Positions 33,885 through 43,960 of a DNA stretch of 64,000 nt are shown here, in pieces. Source of the DNA: Holophagales bacterium UBA5704 (GTDB lineage: Bacteria > Acidobacteriota > Thermoanaerobaculia > Multivoradales > UBA5704). Under the pieces are notes generated by a model. The model ran no database searches and was not told where the DNA came from. It worked only from the letters and a program-made list of their open reading frames with translations. The position numbers and the translations under genes were made by a program. Location: positions 9,492-73,491 of the forward strand of contig DIHE01000138.1 of the NCBI GenBank assembly GCA_002420005.1. Direction: 5' to 3'. How positions within the stretch are numbered: the first letter of the stretch is position 1; every line of letters starts with the position of its first letter.

Positions 33885-36256
33885 GCGGCACCTCCCTTGG
33901 CTGCCTGGATCGCCCGCCAGACCTTCTCCGGGGTCGCCGGCATGTCGATGTGGGTGACGCCCAGCGGGGCCAGGGCGTCGAGGACGGCATTGATCACCGC
34001 GGGCGGCACACCGATCGCTCCGACCTCGCCGACGCCTTTGATGCCGATCGGATTGTGCGTGCAGGCGGTGACGTGGTTGCCCACCTTGAACAGCGGCAGG
34101 TCCGAGGCGCGCGGCATGCAATAGCTCATGTAACTGCCGGAGAGGAGCTGGCCGCCGGCATCGTAGACCGCCTCTTCGAGAAGCGCCTGGCCGATGCCCT
34201 GCGCCAGGCCGCCGTGCGCCTGGCCGTCGACGATCATCGGATTGATCACCACGCCGACGTCGTCGGCGATCGCCACGTCGGCGACCTCGACCACGCCGGT
34301 CTCCGGATCGATCTCCACCTCGACGCAGTGGCAGCCGCCGGGGAAGGTGAAGTTTTTCGGATCGTAGAAGGCGGAGTCTTCGAGCCCCGGCTCGACCGTG
34401 TCGATCGGGTAGTTGTGCGGCACGTAGGCGGTGAAGGCCACCTCGCCGAACGCTTTTTCCCGATCGGTGCCGACCACCCGGTATGTGCCGTCGGAGAACT
34501 CGATGTCGGCGACGTTCGCCTCCAGCAGATGGGCGGCGATCTTCTTGCCCTTCTCGACGATCTTGTCGATCGCCTTGACGATCGCCGAGCCGCCGACCGA
34601 GGCGGAACGCGAGCCGTAGGTGCCCATGCCGAACGGAATGCGATCGGTGTCGCCGTGCACGACCTCGACGTTGTCGAACGAGACACCGAGCTTTTCGACG
34701 ACGAGCTGGGCGAAGGTGGTCTCGTGGCCCTGCCCGTGGCTGTGGGTGCCGGTGAACACGGTGACGCTGCCGGTGGGATGGACGCGCACCGTGGCCGCTT
34801 CATACAGCCCGGCCCGCGCGCCCAGGGCACCGACCAGGGCGGACGGCGCGATGCCGCACGCCTCGATGTAGGTGGAAAGGCCGAAGCCGCGGAGCTTCCC
34901 GCGTGCCGCGGCGGCCGCCTTGCGCTCGGCGAGGTGCGGATAGTCGATCGATTGGAGCGCGAGGTCGAGCGTCGCCGGATAGTCGCCGATGTCGTACTGC
35001 AAGGCGACCGGCGTCTGGTAGGGGAACTGGTTGGGCTGGATCAGGTTTTTGCGCCGGATCTCCACCCGGTCCATCCCCAGCTCGCGGGCGGCCTTGTCGA
35101 CCAGCCGCTCCAGCAGGTAGGTGGCCTCCGGGCGTCCGGCGCCGCGCACGGCGTCCACCGCCACGGTGTGGGTGAAGACCGCCTTCACCTCGGCGTAGAT
35201 GGCGGGGATGACGTACGGGCCGGAGAGCAGGGTGGCATACAGGTAGGTCGGCACCGCGGGCGCGAATGTCGAGAGGTAGGCTCCCATGTTGGCCAGGGTG
35301 TGCACGCGCAAGCCGCGGAAGGTGCCGTCGGCGTTGAGCGCGAGCTCCGCACGGCTCACGTGGTCGCGGCCATGGGCGTCGGAGAGGAAGGACTCGCTGC
35401 GCTCGGCGGTCCACTTGACCGGCCGGCCGATCCGCTTGGAGGCCCAGAGCACCAGCAGCTCCTCGGCATAGTGGAAGATTTTCGAGCCGAAGCCGCCGCC
35501 GACGTCCGGCGCCACCACGCGCAGCTTGTGCTCCGGCACCTTGAGGGTGAAGGCGCCGAGCAGGAGCCGGGTGAGATGCGGGTTCTGCGACGTGGTGTAG
35601 AGCGTGTAGCGGTCGTCCGCCGTCTCATAGTGGCCGTTGGCGGCGCGCGGCTCGATGGCGTTGGGGATGATCCGGTTGTTCACCAGGTCGATCGAGACCA
35701 CGTGGGCGGCGCCGGAGAACTGGCCGTCGGTCGCCGCGGCGTCTCCGATGTGCCAGTCGAAGCAGAGATTGCCCGCGGCCTCCTCCCACACGAGCGGCGC
35801 GCCGGCGGCCACCGCGTCCTTCAGGTGGGCCACGGCGGGCAGCGGGTCGTAGTCGATCTCGACGAGCTGCGCCGCGTCCTTGGCCCGGGCCTTGGAGTCG
35901 GCGATGACCATCACGACCGGATCGCCGACGTGCCGCACCTTGCCGAGCGCGAGCGCCGGGTGGGGCGGCTCGACCATCGGGGAGTCGTCTTTGTTCTTGA
36001 GCTGCCAGCCGCAGGGGATGCCGCCGAGCCCGTCGGCGGCGACGTCCTCGCCGGTGAGCACCGCGATCACGCCGGGTGCCTGCCGGGCGCGCGCCGCGTC
36101 GATCGAGCGGATCGCCGCATGGGCGTAGGGGGAGCGGACGAGGACGGCCCAGGTCTGGCCGGGGAGGCTGAGATCGTCGGTGTAGCGGCCCTTGCCGAGG
36201 AGGAAGCGGCGGTCTTCGCGGCGCTTGACGGAGGCGCCCATTCCCTGGCCGGTCAT
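33881..36256 (-). CDS. coxL: Molybdenum hydroxylase large subunit (form II CoxL-like/aldehyde oxidase-like)
   Basis: 791 residues; the ATG at 36256 overlaps the coxS stop. The N-terminal a/b hammerhead domain (KRREDRRFLLGKGRYTDDL) and the long molybdopterin-binding part are complete: VAPDVGGGFGSKI, THSHGQGHETTFAQ, GSRSASVGGSAIV and the catalytic glutamate in GIKGVGEVGAIG. The active-site loop reads VRGAGR (residues 370-375). True aerobic CO dehydrogenase (form I) has AYxCSFR there, while form II proteins have AYRGAGR. Hence this is probably a form II enzyme whose substrate is open (CO, an aldehyde or an aromatic); the usual AY is replaced by AV. Confidence 0.9.
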   Translation of the reverse strand: MTGQGMGASVKRREDRRFLLGKGRYTDDLSLPGQTWAVLVRSPYAHAAIRSIDAARARQAPGVIAVLTGEDVAADGLGGIPCGWQLKNKDDSPMVEPPHPALALGKVRHVGDPVVMVIADSKARAKDAAQLVEIDYDPLPAVAHLKDAVAAGAPLVWEEAAGNLCFDWHIGDAAATDGQFSGAAHVVSIDLVNNRIIPNAIEPRAANGHYETADDRYTLYTTSQNPHLTRLLLGAFTLKVPEHKLRVVAPDVGGGFGSKIFHYAEELLVLWASKRIGRPVKWTAERSESFLSDAHGRDHVSRAELALNADGTFRGLRVHTLANMGAYLSTFAPAVPTYLYATLLSGPYVIPAIYAEVKAVFTHTVAVDAVRGAGRPEATYLLERLVDKAARELGMDRVEIRRKNLIQPNQFPYQTPVALQYDIGDYPATLDLALQSIDYPHLAERKAAAAARGKLRGFGLSTYIEACGIAPSALVGALGARAGLYEAATVRVHPTGSVTVFTGTHSHGQGHETTFAQLVVEKLGVSFDNVEVVHGDTDRIPFGMGTYGSRSASVGGSAIVKAIDKIVEKGKKIAAHLLEANVADIEFSDGTYRVVGTDREKAFGEVAFTAYVPHNYPIDTVEPGLEDSAFYDPKNFTFPGGCHCVEVEIDPETGVVEVADVAIADDVGVVINPMIVDGQAHGGLAQGIGQALLEEAVYDAGGQLLSGSYMSYCMPRASDLPLFKVGNHVTACTHNPIGIKGVGEVGAIGVPPAVINAVLDALAPLGVTHIDMPATPEKVWRAIQAAKGGAA

Positions 36257-36732
36257 TGTCCACCTCCCTGCCGCATCGTGGCCGCCGCGCCGAGCACGGC
36301 CTGGACGATGTTGTGGTAACCGGTGCAGCGGCAGAGGTTGCCCTCCAGCCAATGCCGCACCTCGCCCTCGCTCGGCTCCGGATGGCGCGCCACCAGCTCG
36401 CAGGCGCTCATCACCATGCCGGGGGTGCAGAAACCGCACTGCAGGCCGTGGCACTGGTGGAAGGCCTCCTGCATCGGATGGAGCTTGCCGTCCGTCGCCA
36501 GACCTTCGATCGTGGTCACCGCCGCGCCATCGGCCTCGACGGCCAGCAGGGTGCAGCTCTTGACCGATTTGCCGTCGACGTGGACCGTGCAGGCACCGCA
36601 TTGGCTGGTGTCGCAGCCGACATGAGTGCCGGTCAGTCGCAGATGCTCGCGCAAAAGCTCCACCAGGAGCGTGCGCGGCTCGACGTCGACGACGTGCTGT
36701 GTTCCATTGACGCGGAGTGAGATTGTGGCCAT
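36253..36732 (-). CDS. coxS: Molybdenum hydroxylase 2Fe-2S (small) subunit
   Basis: 159 residues with both iron-sulfur domains: the plant-ferredoxin-like GCDTSQCGACTVHVDGKSVK plus SC (residues about 39-60), and the all-helical CGFCTPGMVM with NLCRCTGYHNI (about 98-140). It is the first gene of the coxS-L-M-D operon; the next ATG overlaps its stop. The 149-base divergent gap to the histidine kinase gene must hold the promoter. Confidence 0.94.
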   Translation of the reverse strand: MATISLRVNGTQHVVDVEPRTLLVELLREHLRLTGTHVGCDTSQCGACTVHVDGKSVKSCTLLAVEADGAAVTTIEGLATDGKLHPMQEAFHQCHGLQCGFCTPGMVMSACELVARHPEPSEGEVRHWLEGNLCRCTGYHNIVQAVLGAAATMRQGGGQ

Positions 36733-36881
36733 AGACCTCCCGTTGCCCGGATGAGCTGGTCCACCGGTTGTTGAAGGTGCCGATCTTATGCCGCGTCTCC
36801 GCGCGGTGCAAGGCTTCGATGCCGCGGTGCGGGAGGAAGTTGTACAATGCCTTGATCCAGAGAGACGGGCCGGGAAGAGAG

Positions 36882-39545
36882 GTGCGCCCAGTGGGCTCCG
36901 TGAGGAGAATCGAAGCTCTGGCGGAAGCCGCCGAGATCTTGACCGGCTCGCAGCCGGTGTGGCGTCAGCTCTCTCTGCTGCTCGAGCACGCCCGTGCCCT
37001 CCTCGACCTCGACGAGCTCTGCGCCCTCGTCCGCGACCGGGCGGACGGGCGTCGGCTCACCCGTGCCACCCGGGCCTGGCGGCCCGGGACCGTCCCACCT
37101 TCGGAGGCGGAGGTGGTGGCTCTGGTCGCACCGCTGCTGGAGCTCTGGGATCGCGGCGCCCACGAGACGCTGTCGGCCGCGCCCGGGGTGGCGATCCCCG
37201 TCCGCGTCCATGGCGCCGTGCTGGGCGCCCTCGTCGCCCACCCGGCCGGCGGAGCGGAGCCCTCCGGCGAGGACCGCGCGATTCTCCGGGCCTATGCCGC
37301 TCTGGGAGCCCCGCTGGTGGCTTCTCTCGGCCGCCAGGACGACCCCGTCCGCTCGCGTCTCGAACAGCTGTCCGAGATCGCCCGCATCGTCGGCTCCGGG
37401 GGCGACGCACGGACGCTTCTCAACGAAGTCTGCCGCAAAACGGCGCTCCTGTGCGACGCGGATCGCTGCGCCGTCTTCCTGTGGAATGCCGACACCGGCG
37501 AGGTCACGCCGGCGACGTCGCAGATGGTCCGCCACCACGTGGATCCGGAGGAGTGGCAGAAATTCAAGCGCATGGGGCGGCGGCGCATCGGCAAGATGCC
37601 CTTCGTCGACTCCGTCGCCCGCGCCCGCCGGCCGCTGACCCTCACCGACGCCCGGGGCTCGGACCACGTCGATCAGGAATGGGTCGTGGCGTTCGGTTTG
37701 AAGTCCGTCCTCGGCGTGCCGCTCATCTCCGGCGGCGAGGTGTTCGGTGTGCTGGTCCTGGACAATCCGTCCGATGGGAGGCCGTTCTCGCCCGAGGCCG
37801 TCGAGCTGGCGTCGTCGGCCTCCGACTATGTGGCGAGCGGCCTGGAGCGGGCCCTCCTGCTCGAAGAGACCGGGCTGCGCTTGAAGCGGACGCAGGCGAG
37901 CCTGGAGATCGCCCGCGCCCTCGGCTCGGCCCGCGAGCTCAAGGCGACTCTCAACGAGATCGCGCAACTGGCCGCCGGAGCGTGCGCCATGGACCGCTGC
38001 TCGATCTACCGCTGGCGCGAGGGGCGATTGAACCCGGTCACCTCGCAGTTTCGTGACGGGAGGGCCGACGAAGGGCTCTGGCGGCTGTTCAAGGGTCTCG
38101 GCGCGCTCAGGGTGGAGGAGTTCCCGGCCTTCGCCGAGACCGTCCGGGTGCGTACCCCGATCGTCATCAACGAGCCGGATTCCGAGCGGCTTCCCGTCGA
38201 GCTGCGGCCCCTCGGCCTGCGCGAGGTGCTGATGGTGCCGTTGATCCGGCAGGATGAGGTGATCGGTGTGATGGCGCTCGACAACGTGGGACCCCAGCTC
38301 CGTCCCGTCAAGGCGCTCCAGGTGGAGATGGCCACCACCATCGCGAGCCAGGTGGCGCTCGTCGTCGAGAACGCCTCCTTGCAGGAGGAGACCCGGCGGA
38401 GCCTGGTGGCGGCGCAGGCGGCCAGCCGCGCCAAGAGCGAGTTTCTGGCCAACGTGAGCCATGAGATCCGCACCCCTTTGAACGGGGTGATCGGCATGTC
38501 GGAGATCCTGGTCACCGCCGATCTGCCCGCCGACTTTCGCGAGCCCCTGGAGGTCATCAAAACCTCCGCGCAGACCCTGCGCGGCCTGATCGACAACGTC
38601 CTCGACCTGTCCAAGATCGAAGCGGGCCAGCTCTCGCTCGAACGGGTGGGTTTCGACCTCACCGATGTCCTCGACCAGGTGGTCCGCCTCCTTGCGCTGC
38701 CGGCGCAGGAGAAAGGCATCGAGCTGCGGCGGGAGATCGCTGCGGGGGCTCTCGGGCGGTACACCGGCGACGCCGCCCGCCTGCGCCAGATCCTGGTCAA
38801 CCTGCTGGGCAACGGCGTCAAGTTCACCGCCGCGGGCACGGTCCTCCTGCAGGTCGAGCCGGCCGATCCCGCCGGCCGCGACGCCGCGCTGCGCTTCCTC
38901 ATCCGGGACACCGGCATCGGCATCGCCCCGGAGGCCCAGGCGCAGCTCTTCCAGCCCTTCACCCAGGCGGACTCCTCGATCACCCGGCGCTATGGCGGCA
39001 CCGGCCTGGGGCTCGCGATCACCCGCCGGTTGATCGAGCTGATGGGCGGGCGGATCGCCCTCTCCAGCACGCCGGGGGAAGGATCGACCTTCGAGCTCGT
39101 GCTGCCGTTCGACCGCGACCGGGATCTCCCCCAGGCCGCACCGGACGCCGACCTGAAGGGTCCGCAGGAGGCGCAGCGCTCCCGGTTCCGCATCCTCCTG
39201 GCGGACGACAACGAGGTCAACCGGCTGGTCGCCGCACGACAGCTCGAGCTTCTCGGCTACCGATTCGCCGCGGTGGAAAACGGCGAGCAGGCGGTCCACG
39301 CCTTCGCCGCAGGCCGCTTTGATGCGGTGCTGATGGATTGCCGCATGCCGGTGATGGACGGGTATGAAGCGACCCGCCGGCTGCGTCTCCAGCTGGCGGG
39401 CCGCGACATCCCGATCATCGCGGTCACCGCCTTCGCCCTCAAGGAAGACGCCGAGCGGTGCCTCGCCGCCGGCATGACCGACTATCTGTCGAAACCCTTC
39501 CAGATCTCCGACCTCGCGGCGGTGCTGGATCGGTGGTTGCTGTAG
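36882..39545 (+). CDS. Hybrid sensor histidine kinase with two GAF domains and a receiver
   Basis: 887 residues from GTG 36882 (another GTG is at 36891; an upstream open stretch to 36768 is less likely coding). After a degenerate N-terminal sensor (about 1-150), two GAF domains follow (about 165-320 and 340-495). Next are a HisKA domain with the phospho-acceptor in NVSHEIRTPLNG (H527), an HATPase with NLLGNGVKFT, FLIRDTGIGIAPE and YGGTGLGLAITRRLI, and a C-terminal receiver with D819 in VLMDCRMPVMDGYE. There is no membrane segment, so it senses a cytoplasmic signal. No DNA-binding output is attached. It diverges from coxS and may or may not regulate it. Confidence 0.9.
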   Translation: MRPVGSVRRIEALAEAAEILTGSQPVWRQLSLLLEHARALLDLDELCALVRDRADGRRLTRATRAWRPGTVPPSEAEVVALVAPLLELWDRGAHETLSAAPGVAIPVRVHGAVLGALVAHPAGGAEPSGEDRAILRAYAALGAPLVASLGRQDDPVRSRLEQLSEIARIVGSGGDARTLLNEVCRKTALLCDADRCAVFLWNADTGEVTPATSQMVRHHVDPEEWQKFKRMGRRRIGKMPFVDSVARARRPLTLTDARGSDHVDQEWVVAFGLKSVLGVPLISGGEVFGVLVLDNPSDGRPFSPEAVELASSASDYVASGLERALLLEETGLRLKRTQASLEIARALGSARELKATLNEIAQLAAGACAMDRCSIYRWREGRLNPVTSQFRDGRADEGLWRLFKGLGALRVEEFPAFAETVRVRTPIVINEPDSERLPVELRPLGLREVLMVPLIRQDEVIGVMALDNVGPQLRPVKALQVEMATTIASQVALVVENASLQEETRRSLVAAQAASRAKSEFLANVSHEIRTPLNGVIGMSEILVTADLPADFREPLEVIKTSAQTLRGLIDNVLDLSKIEAGQLSLERVGFDLTDVLDQVVRLLALPAQEKGIELRREIAAGALGRYTGDAARLRQILVNLLGNGVKFTAAGTVLLQVEPADPAGRDAALRFLIRDTGIGIAPEAQAQLFQPFTQADSSITRRYGGTGLGLAITRRLIELMGGRIALSSTPGEGSTFELVLPFDRDRDLPQAAPDADLKGPQEAQRSRFRILLADDNEVNRLVAARQLELLGYRFAAVENGEQAVHAFAAGRFDAVLMDCRMPVMDGYEATRRLRLQLAGRDIPIIAVTAFALKEDAERCLAAGMTDYLSKPFQISDLAAVLDRWLL

Positions 39546-39579
39546 GGATTCGCGCGTTCACAGCTTGCCGGAGGCACAC

Positions 39580-42500
39580 ATGGCTCGACCTCGCGTTCGG
39601 TCCTCCTTCGTCGCCGTCGTTCTCCTGCTGGCCGCTCCGGCGTTCGCCGATCCGGTCACGCTGCTCTCCGCGGCCGATCCCGGCCGGCTTTCCGGCTCTG
39701 CGGGTGGCCTGAGCGTCCCGGCCGGGATCAGCTCCGACGGCCGCTGGACCCTCTTCCTGAGCGGCGCCTCCAACCTGCTGGCGGGGATCGTCGATGCGAA
39801 CGACGGCATGGACGTCTTCCTCTACGATCGCCTCTCCGGCATGACCACTCTGGTCAGCCATGCGGCGGGTGATCCCACCACCGCCTCGAACGGGGTCGTC
39901 GAGGCCGCCGCGTTGAGCACCGACGGCCGCTTTGCAGCCTTTCTGAGCCGCGCCACGGATCTCGTCTCCGGCCAGGTGGACACCGCGGGCTCCGCGGACG
40001 TGTTCCTCTGGGATCGCCTCACCGGTGCGAGCACGCTGGTCAGCCATCTCGTGGCGCAGCCGGTCACCGCGGCCGGCGGTTGCCTGGGGAAACCCGGCTT
40101 GAGCGCCGACGGCGCCTGGATCGTCTTCACCAGCGAAGCGGCGGGCCTGATGGCCGGCCAGAGCGAGACGCCGGCGGTCTCGGCCGACGTGTTCCTGTAC
40201 AACCGCGCCGCCGGCTCCAACAGCCTGGTCTCTCATGCGGCGGGTGCGCCGGCCACCGCGGCCGGCGGGTCGCAGGCGGTGATCAGCGCCGATGGCGGCT
40301 GGATCGCCTTCCTGAGCGCCGCCACCAACCTCGTGGCCGGGCAGACCGGCCCGGCCGGGGTCTCCCCCCACGTCTTTCTGCACCAGCGCGCCACCGGCAC
40401 GGCCACCCTGGTGAGCCACGCCGCCGGCGCACCGCTGACCGTCGCCAACCGGTTCTCGTTGTCCGCCGTGATCAGCCCGGACGGCCGGTGGGTCGCCTAT
40501 CTCTCCGAAGCCACCGATCTGGTGGCCGGTCAGCTCGACACGAACTCCCTGGAAGATGCGTTTCTCTATGACCGGACGACCGGCGCGAGCACGCTCATCA
40601 GCCACACGCCGGGTGCACCGACGGTGGCCGGCAACTTCGCGGCCCGGGACCTCGGCGTGAGCGCCGACGGCCAGCTCGTCGTGTTCGCCAGCCGCGCCTC
40701 GGACCTGGTGGCGGGTGACACGAACCAGGCCTCGGACGTCTTCCTCCATACCACCGCGACCGGGACGAACACGCTGATCAGCCATGCCGTCTCCACCTCG
40801 GCCCCTGCCGCGGGAGACTCGGAGGTCCCGGTCTTTGCCGCGGATGCCTCCGGCGTCGTCTTTCGCAGCTCCGCCTACAACCTGGTCTCCGGCCAGGACG
40901 ACGTCGTCTCCGTCCTCGGCTATGACCTGTTTCAATGGACGCGCGCGAGCGACACGGTGACCCTCCTCACGCAGGAGGACGGCGTGCCCTTGAGGGCGAC
41001 GAACGCGCCGGTGAGCGATGCCTGGGTGAGCGGCGATGGCGCGTGGGTCGCGTTTTCCGGCACCTCCGAGCGGCTGGATGCCACGGTGGACGACGCCAAC
41101 GGTGCGACCGACGCCTTTCTGTTCGACCGGTCGGCCGCAGAGATCTCTCTGCTCTCCGTGCGCCAAGGAGCGGCCTCGGCCACGGCGGGTGGTGCCGTCT
41201 CGGCCACGACCTCGGCGTCCTTGAGCAACGACGGCCGCTGGATCGCCTTCACCAGCTCCGCTCCGAACCTGATGCCGGGCCTGGTGGACCTGAACAACGC
41301 CGAGGACGTCTTCCTCTACGACCGGATGCTCGGCACCCTGCTTCCGGTGAGTCATGCGGACCTTCTGCCGGTGACCGCGTCCGGCGCTTCGCGCGCTCCG
41401 TTGGTCAGTGCGGATGGTGGCACCGTGGTCTTTGAGAGCTACGCCGACAATCTGGTGAATCAGCAGTCGGTTTCCTCCCAGCTGCAGCTCTTTCTCTGGA
41501 GCCGGGGGAGCGCGTCGTCCGTCCTGGTGAGTCACACCGCAGGTTTCCCGGAGGCCGGCAGCGACTACGGCACGCTGGGGGACGGCCAATATGCGGTGAG
41601 CAGCGAGGGGCGCTTCGTGGCTTTCGCCAGCTCCGCAACCTCCATGGTCCCCGGGGAGAGCGAAGGCAATGCCGGTCCGGACATCTTCCTGTACGACCGG
41701 ATGGACGGCTCCATCACCCTGGTGAGCCACGCCAGCGGATCGCCCACCCAGACCGCGAACGGCTTCTCCAGGTACCCGGTGATCAGTGGGGACGGCCGCT
41801 GGGTCGCGTACACCAGCACGGCGCTGGATCTCGTCCCCTCCCAGGTCGGCGCCGGGGGGCTCTTCCTGTGGGACCGCCTGACGGGGACGAACGTGCGCAT
41901 CGCCCGCCCGGCCGGCAACCCGCTGGCGTTGAGCGCCGACGGCCGGTACTTGGCGTTCACCAGCAGTGCCGGCAATCTCGTGCCGGGGCAGGTGGACACG
42001 AACGCAACGTCGGACGTCTTTCTCTGGGACCGGGTCGCCGGCACGTTCACCCTCGCGAGCCGTTCCAGCGCTTCCGCCACGACCACCGGCAACGGGTTTT
42101 CGATCCTCACCTCGGCCTCGCCGGGAGCCCCGGCGCTGAGCGCCGACGGACGCCGGCTCCTCTTCCTCAGCGCCGCCACCGATCTCGTGCCGGGGCAGAC
42201 CGACACCAACGCGGCCCTCGACGTCTTCCTCTTCGATCGCGAGACGGCGTCCGTGACGTTGGTGAGCCGCGCCGCCGGGTCGGCGGTGGCGACCGCCGAC
42301 CATGGATCGAGCGAGCCGGCCTTGAGCGCGGATGGCCGTTTCGCCGTGTTTCGCAGCAGCGGCGGCAATTTCGTCGCCGGCCAGGTCGATACCAACGGTG
42401 GCGACGATCTCTTCCTGTTCGACCGCGAGACCGGCACCGTCAAGCTTCTGACGCACCGCCCCGACTCGACGGTGACGGCCGGCCGGCTCCCCGCCGACGC

Positions 42501-42999
42501 TCTCCAAGTGGCACGGCTCAGCGGCGACGGTGCCTGGGTCGCCTTCACCAGCTCGTCTCCGGACCTGGTCGCGGCCGATCACGACGGCGTCGCCGACGCC
42601 TTCCTCGTGGCCGGCCTGCTGCCGCCGCGGGATTTCTTCACCGTCCCCTCGTGCCGGCTGCTCGACACCCGCCAACCCGGCCAAGGCCCCGCCCTCGGGT
42701 CCGGAACCGTGCGCACGTTCACCGTCACCGAACGCTGCGGAGTCCCTTTCACCGCCCGCGCTCTCGCGGTCAACGCGACCGTGGTGCAGCCGACCGGTGC
42801 GGGCTACGTGACGGCGCATCCCGGCGACGGCCCGGCCCCGCTGGCCAGCCTGGTCACCTTCGCGGCCGGTGCCTTGCGCTCCAACAACGCCGTTCTGGGC
42901 CTCGCCGCCGACGGCTCCGGCCGCCTGTCGTTCACCCCGCTCGTCACCGGTGCGGGGACCGTCCACCTGGTCATCGACGTCACCGGCTATTTCGAATGA
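39580..42999 (+). CDS. Secreted TolB/PD40-like beta-propeller protein
   Basis: 1139 residues; the ATG at 39580 gives a signal peptide (MARPRVRSSFVAVVLLLAAPAFA). Most of the chain is about fifteen repeats of roughly 65 residues with the pattern ISxDGRWxAFxSxAxNLVxGQxDxNxxxDVFLYDRxTG, each followed by TLVSHAAGxP. These are WD40-like/TolB blades, probably folding as two propellers. The last 120 residues are a distinct beta domain (PSCRLLDTRQPGQGP to LVIDVTGYFE) that recurs in secreted proteins of such bacteria. There is no catalytic motif; probably a surface or scaffold protein. Confidence 0.82.
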   Translation: MARPRVRSSFVAVVLLLAAPAFADPVTLLSAADPGRLSGSAGGLSVPAGISSDGRWTLFLSGASNLLAGIVDANDGMDVFLYDRLSGMTTLVSHAAGDPTTASNGVVEAAALSTDGRFAAFLSRATDLVSGQVDTAGSADVFLWDRLTGASTLVSHLVAQPVTAAGGCLGKPGLSADGAWIVFTSEAAGLMAGQSETPAVSADVFLYNRAAGSNSLVSHAAGAPATAAGGSQAVISADGGWIAFLSAATNLVAGQTGPAGVSPHVFLHQRATGTATLVSHAAGAPLTVANRFSLSAVISPDGRWVAYLSEATDLVAGQLDTNSLEDAFLYDRTTGASTLISHTPGAPTVAGNFAARDLGVSADGQLVVFASRASDLVAGDTNQASDVFLHTTATGTNTLISHAVSTSAPAAGDSEVPVFAADASGVVFRSSAYNLVSGQDDVVSVLGYDLFQWTRASDTVTLLTQEDGVPLRATNAPVSDAWVSGDGAWVAFSGTSERLDATVDDANGATDAFLFDRSAAEISLLSVRQGAASATAGGAVSATTSASLSNDGRWIAFTSSAPNLMPGLVDLNNAEDVFLYDRMLGTLLPVSHADLLPVTASGASRAPLVSADGGTVVFESYADNLVNQQSVSSQLQLFLWSRGSASSVLVSHTAGFPEAGSDYGTLGDGQYAVSSEGRFVAFASSATSMVPGESEGNAGPDIFLYDRMDGSITLVSHASGSPTQTANGFSRYPVISGDGRWVAYTSTALDLVPSQVGAGGLFLWDRLTGTNVRIARPAGNPLALSADGRYLAFTSSAGNLVPGQVDTNATSDVFLWDRVAGTFTLASRSSASATTTGNGFSILTSASPGAPALSADGRRLLFLSAATDLVPGQTDTNAALDVFLFDRETASVTLVSRAAGSAVATADHGSSEPALSADGRFAVFRSSGGNFVAGQVDTNGGDDLFLFDRETGTVKLLTHRPDSTVTAGRLPADALQVARLSGDGAWVAFTSSSPDLVAADHDGVADAFLVAGLLPPRDFFTVPSCRLLDTRQPGQGPALGSGTVRTFTVTERCGVPFTARALAVNATVVQPTGAGYVTAHPGDGPAPLASLVTFAAGALRSNNAVLGLAADGSGRLSFTPLVTGAGTVHLVIDVTGYFE

Positions 43000-43090
43000 C
43001 GGCCGCCGTTACCTGATCACGTCTGCTGCCGCGGAACCTTGCGTCCGGTTCTCTCGTCCTGGAAGGGGACAGGAGAAGGAGGTTCCCGGC

Positions 43091-43960
43091 TTGCTGACCA
43101 TCACAGGACTTTCCAAAACCTACAGAAATGGCGTGCGCGCGCTGGATCGGGTGGACCTCTCGATCGGGCGCGGCTTGTTCGGGCTGCTCGGACCCAATGG
43201 GGCGGGCAAGTCGACGTTGATGCGCACTCTCGCGGCGTTGCAGGAGCCGGACGAGGGGACGATCGTTCTCGACGGGCTGGACGTCCTGGCCGCGCCGCAG
43301 GAGCTGCGGCGCCGGCTGGGTTATCTGCCGCAGGACTTCGGGGTCTACCCGGGGATCTCGGCGCTGCTCCTGCTCGATCATCTCGCGGTGCTCAAGGGGC
43401 TGCTCGACAAGAAGGCGCGCCGCGAGCAGGTGCTTGCGCTGCTCGATCTGACCAACCTCTACGCCGTGCGCGACAAGGCGGTGAGCACGTTCTCCGGCGG
43501 CATGAAGCAGCGGTTCGGCATCGCCCAGGCGCTGCTCGGGGCACCAAGCCTGATCGTGGTCGACGAGCCGACGGCGGGGCTCGATCCTGAGGAGCGCAGC
43601 CGCTTTCACAATCTGCTCAGCGAAATCGGCGAGAACGCCGTGGTGCTCCTCTCCACCCACATCGTCGAAGATGTGAGCGATCTCTGTCCGCGGATGGCGA
43701 TCCTCGCCGGGGGACGGGTCGTGCGCCAGGGGGAGCCGGCCGGGCTGATCGCGGAGCTCTACGGCCGGCTGTGGCGCAAGACGGTGCCGAAGCCGGCCGT
43801 CGCCGGGTATCGCGCGGCGCACGACGTCCTCGCCGCACGCCTGTTCGCTGGTCAGGCCCAGGTCTACGTGCTGGCGGACGCGCCGCCGGAGGCGGGCTTC
43901 GAGCCGGCGCCGCCGGATCTCGAAGACGTCTATTTCTCCGCGCTGAGGCCCGTATGTTGA
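43091..43960 (+). CDS. ABC transporter ATP-binding protein
   Basis: 289 residues from TTG 43091, 8 bases after AAGGAGG. Walker A GPNGAGKS (34-41), Q-loop YLPQDFGVYPG, signature FSGGMKQR, Walker B LIVVDEPTAGLDPEER and H-loop LLSTHIVEDV are all intact. It belongs to the CcmA/ABC-2 exporter type. The last bases overlap the ATG of the permease-peptidase gene, its obvious partner. Confidence 0.93.
   Translation: MLTITGLSKTYRNGVRALDRVDLSIGRGLFGLLGPNGAGKSTLMRTLAALQEPDEGTIVLDGLDVLAAPQELRRRLGYLPQDFGVYPGISALLLLDHLAVLKGLLDKKARREQVLALLDLTNLYAVRDKAVSTFSGGMKQRFGIAQALLGAPSLIVVDEPTAGLDPEERSRFHNLLSEIGENAVVLLSTHIVEDVSDLCPRMAILAGGRVVRQGEPAGLIAELYGRLWRKTVPKPAVAGYRAAHDVLAARLFAGQAQVYVLADAPPEAGFEPAPPDLEDVYFSALRPVC

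Noticed and set aside
36768..36881. Upstream extension of the histidine kinase to 36768
   Set aside because: The extra 38 codons have no family similarity and no ribosome site, and lie in the divergent promoter region with coxS.
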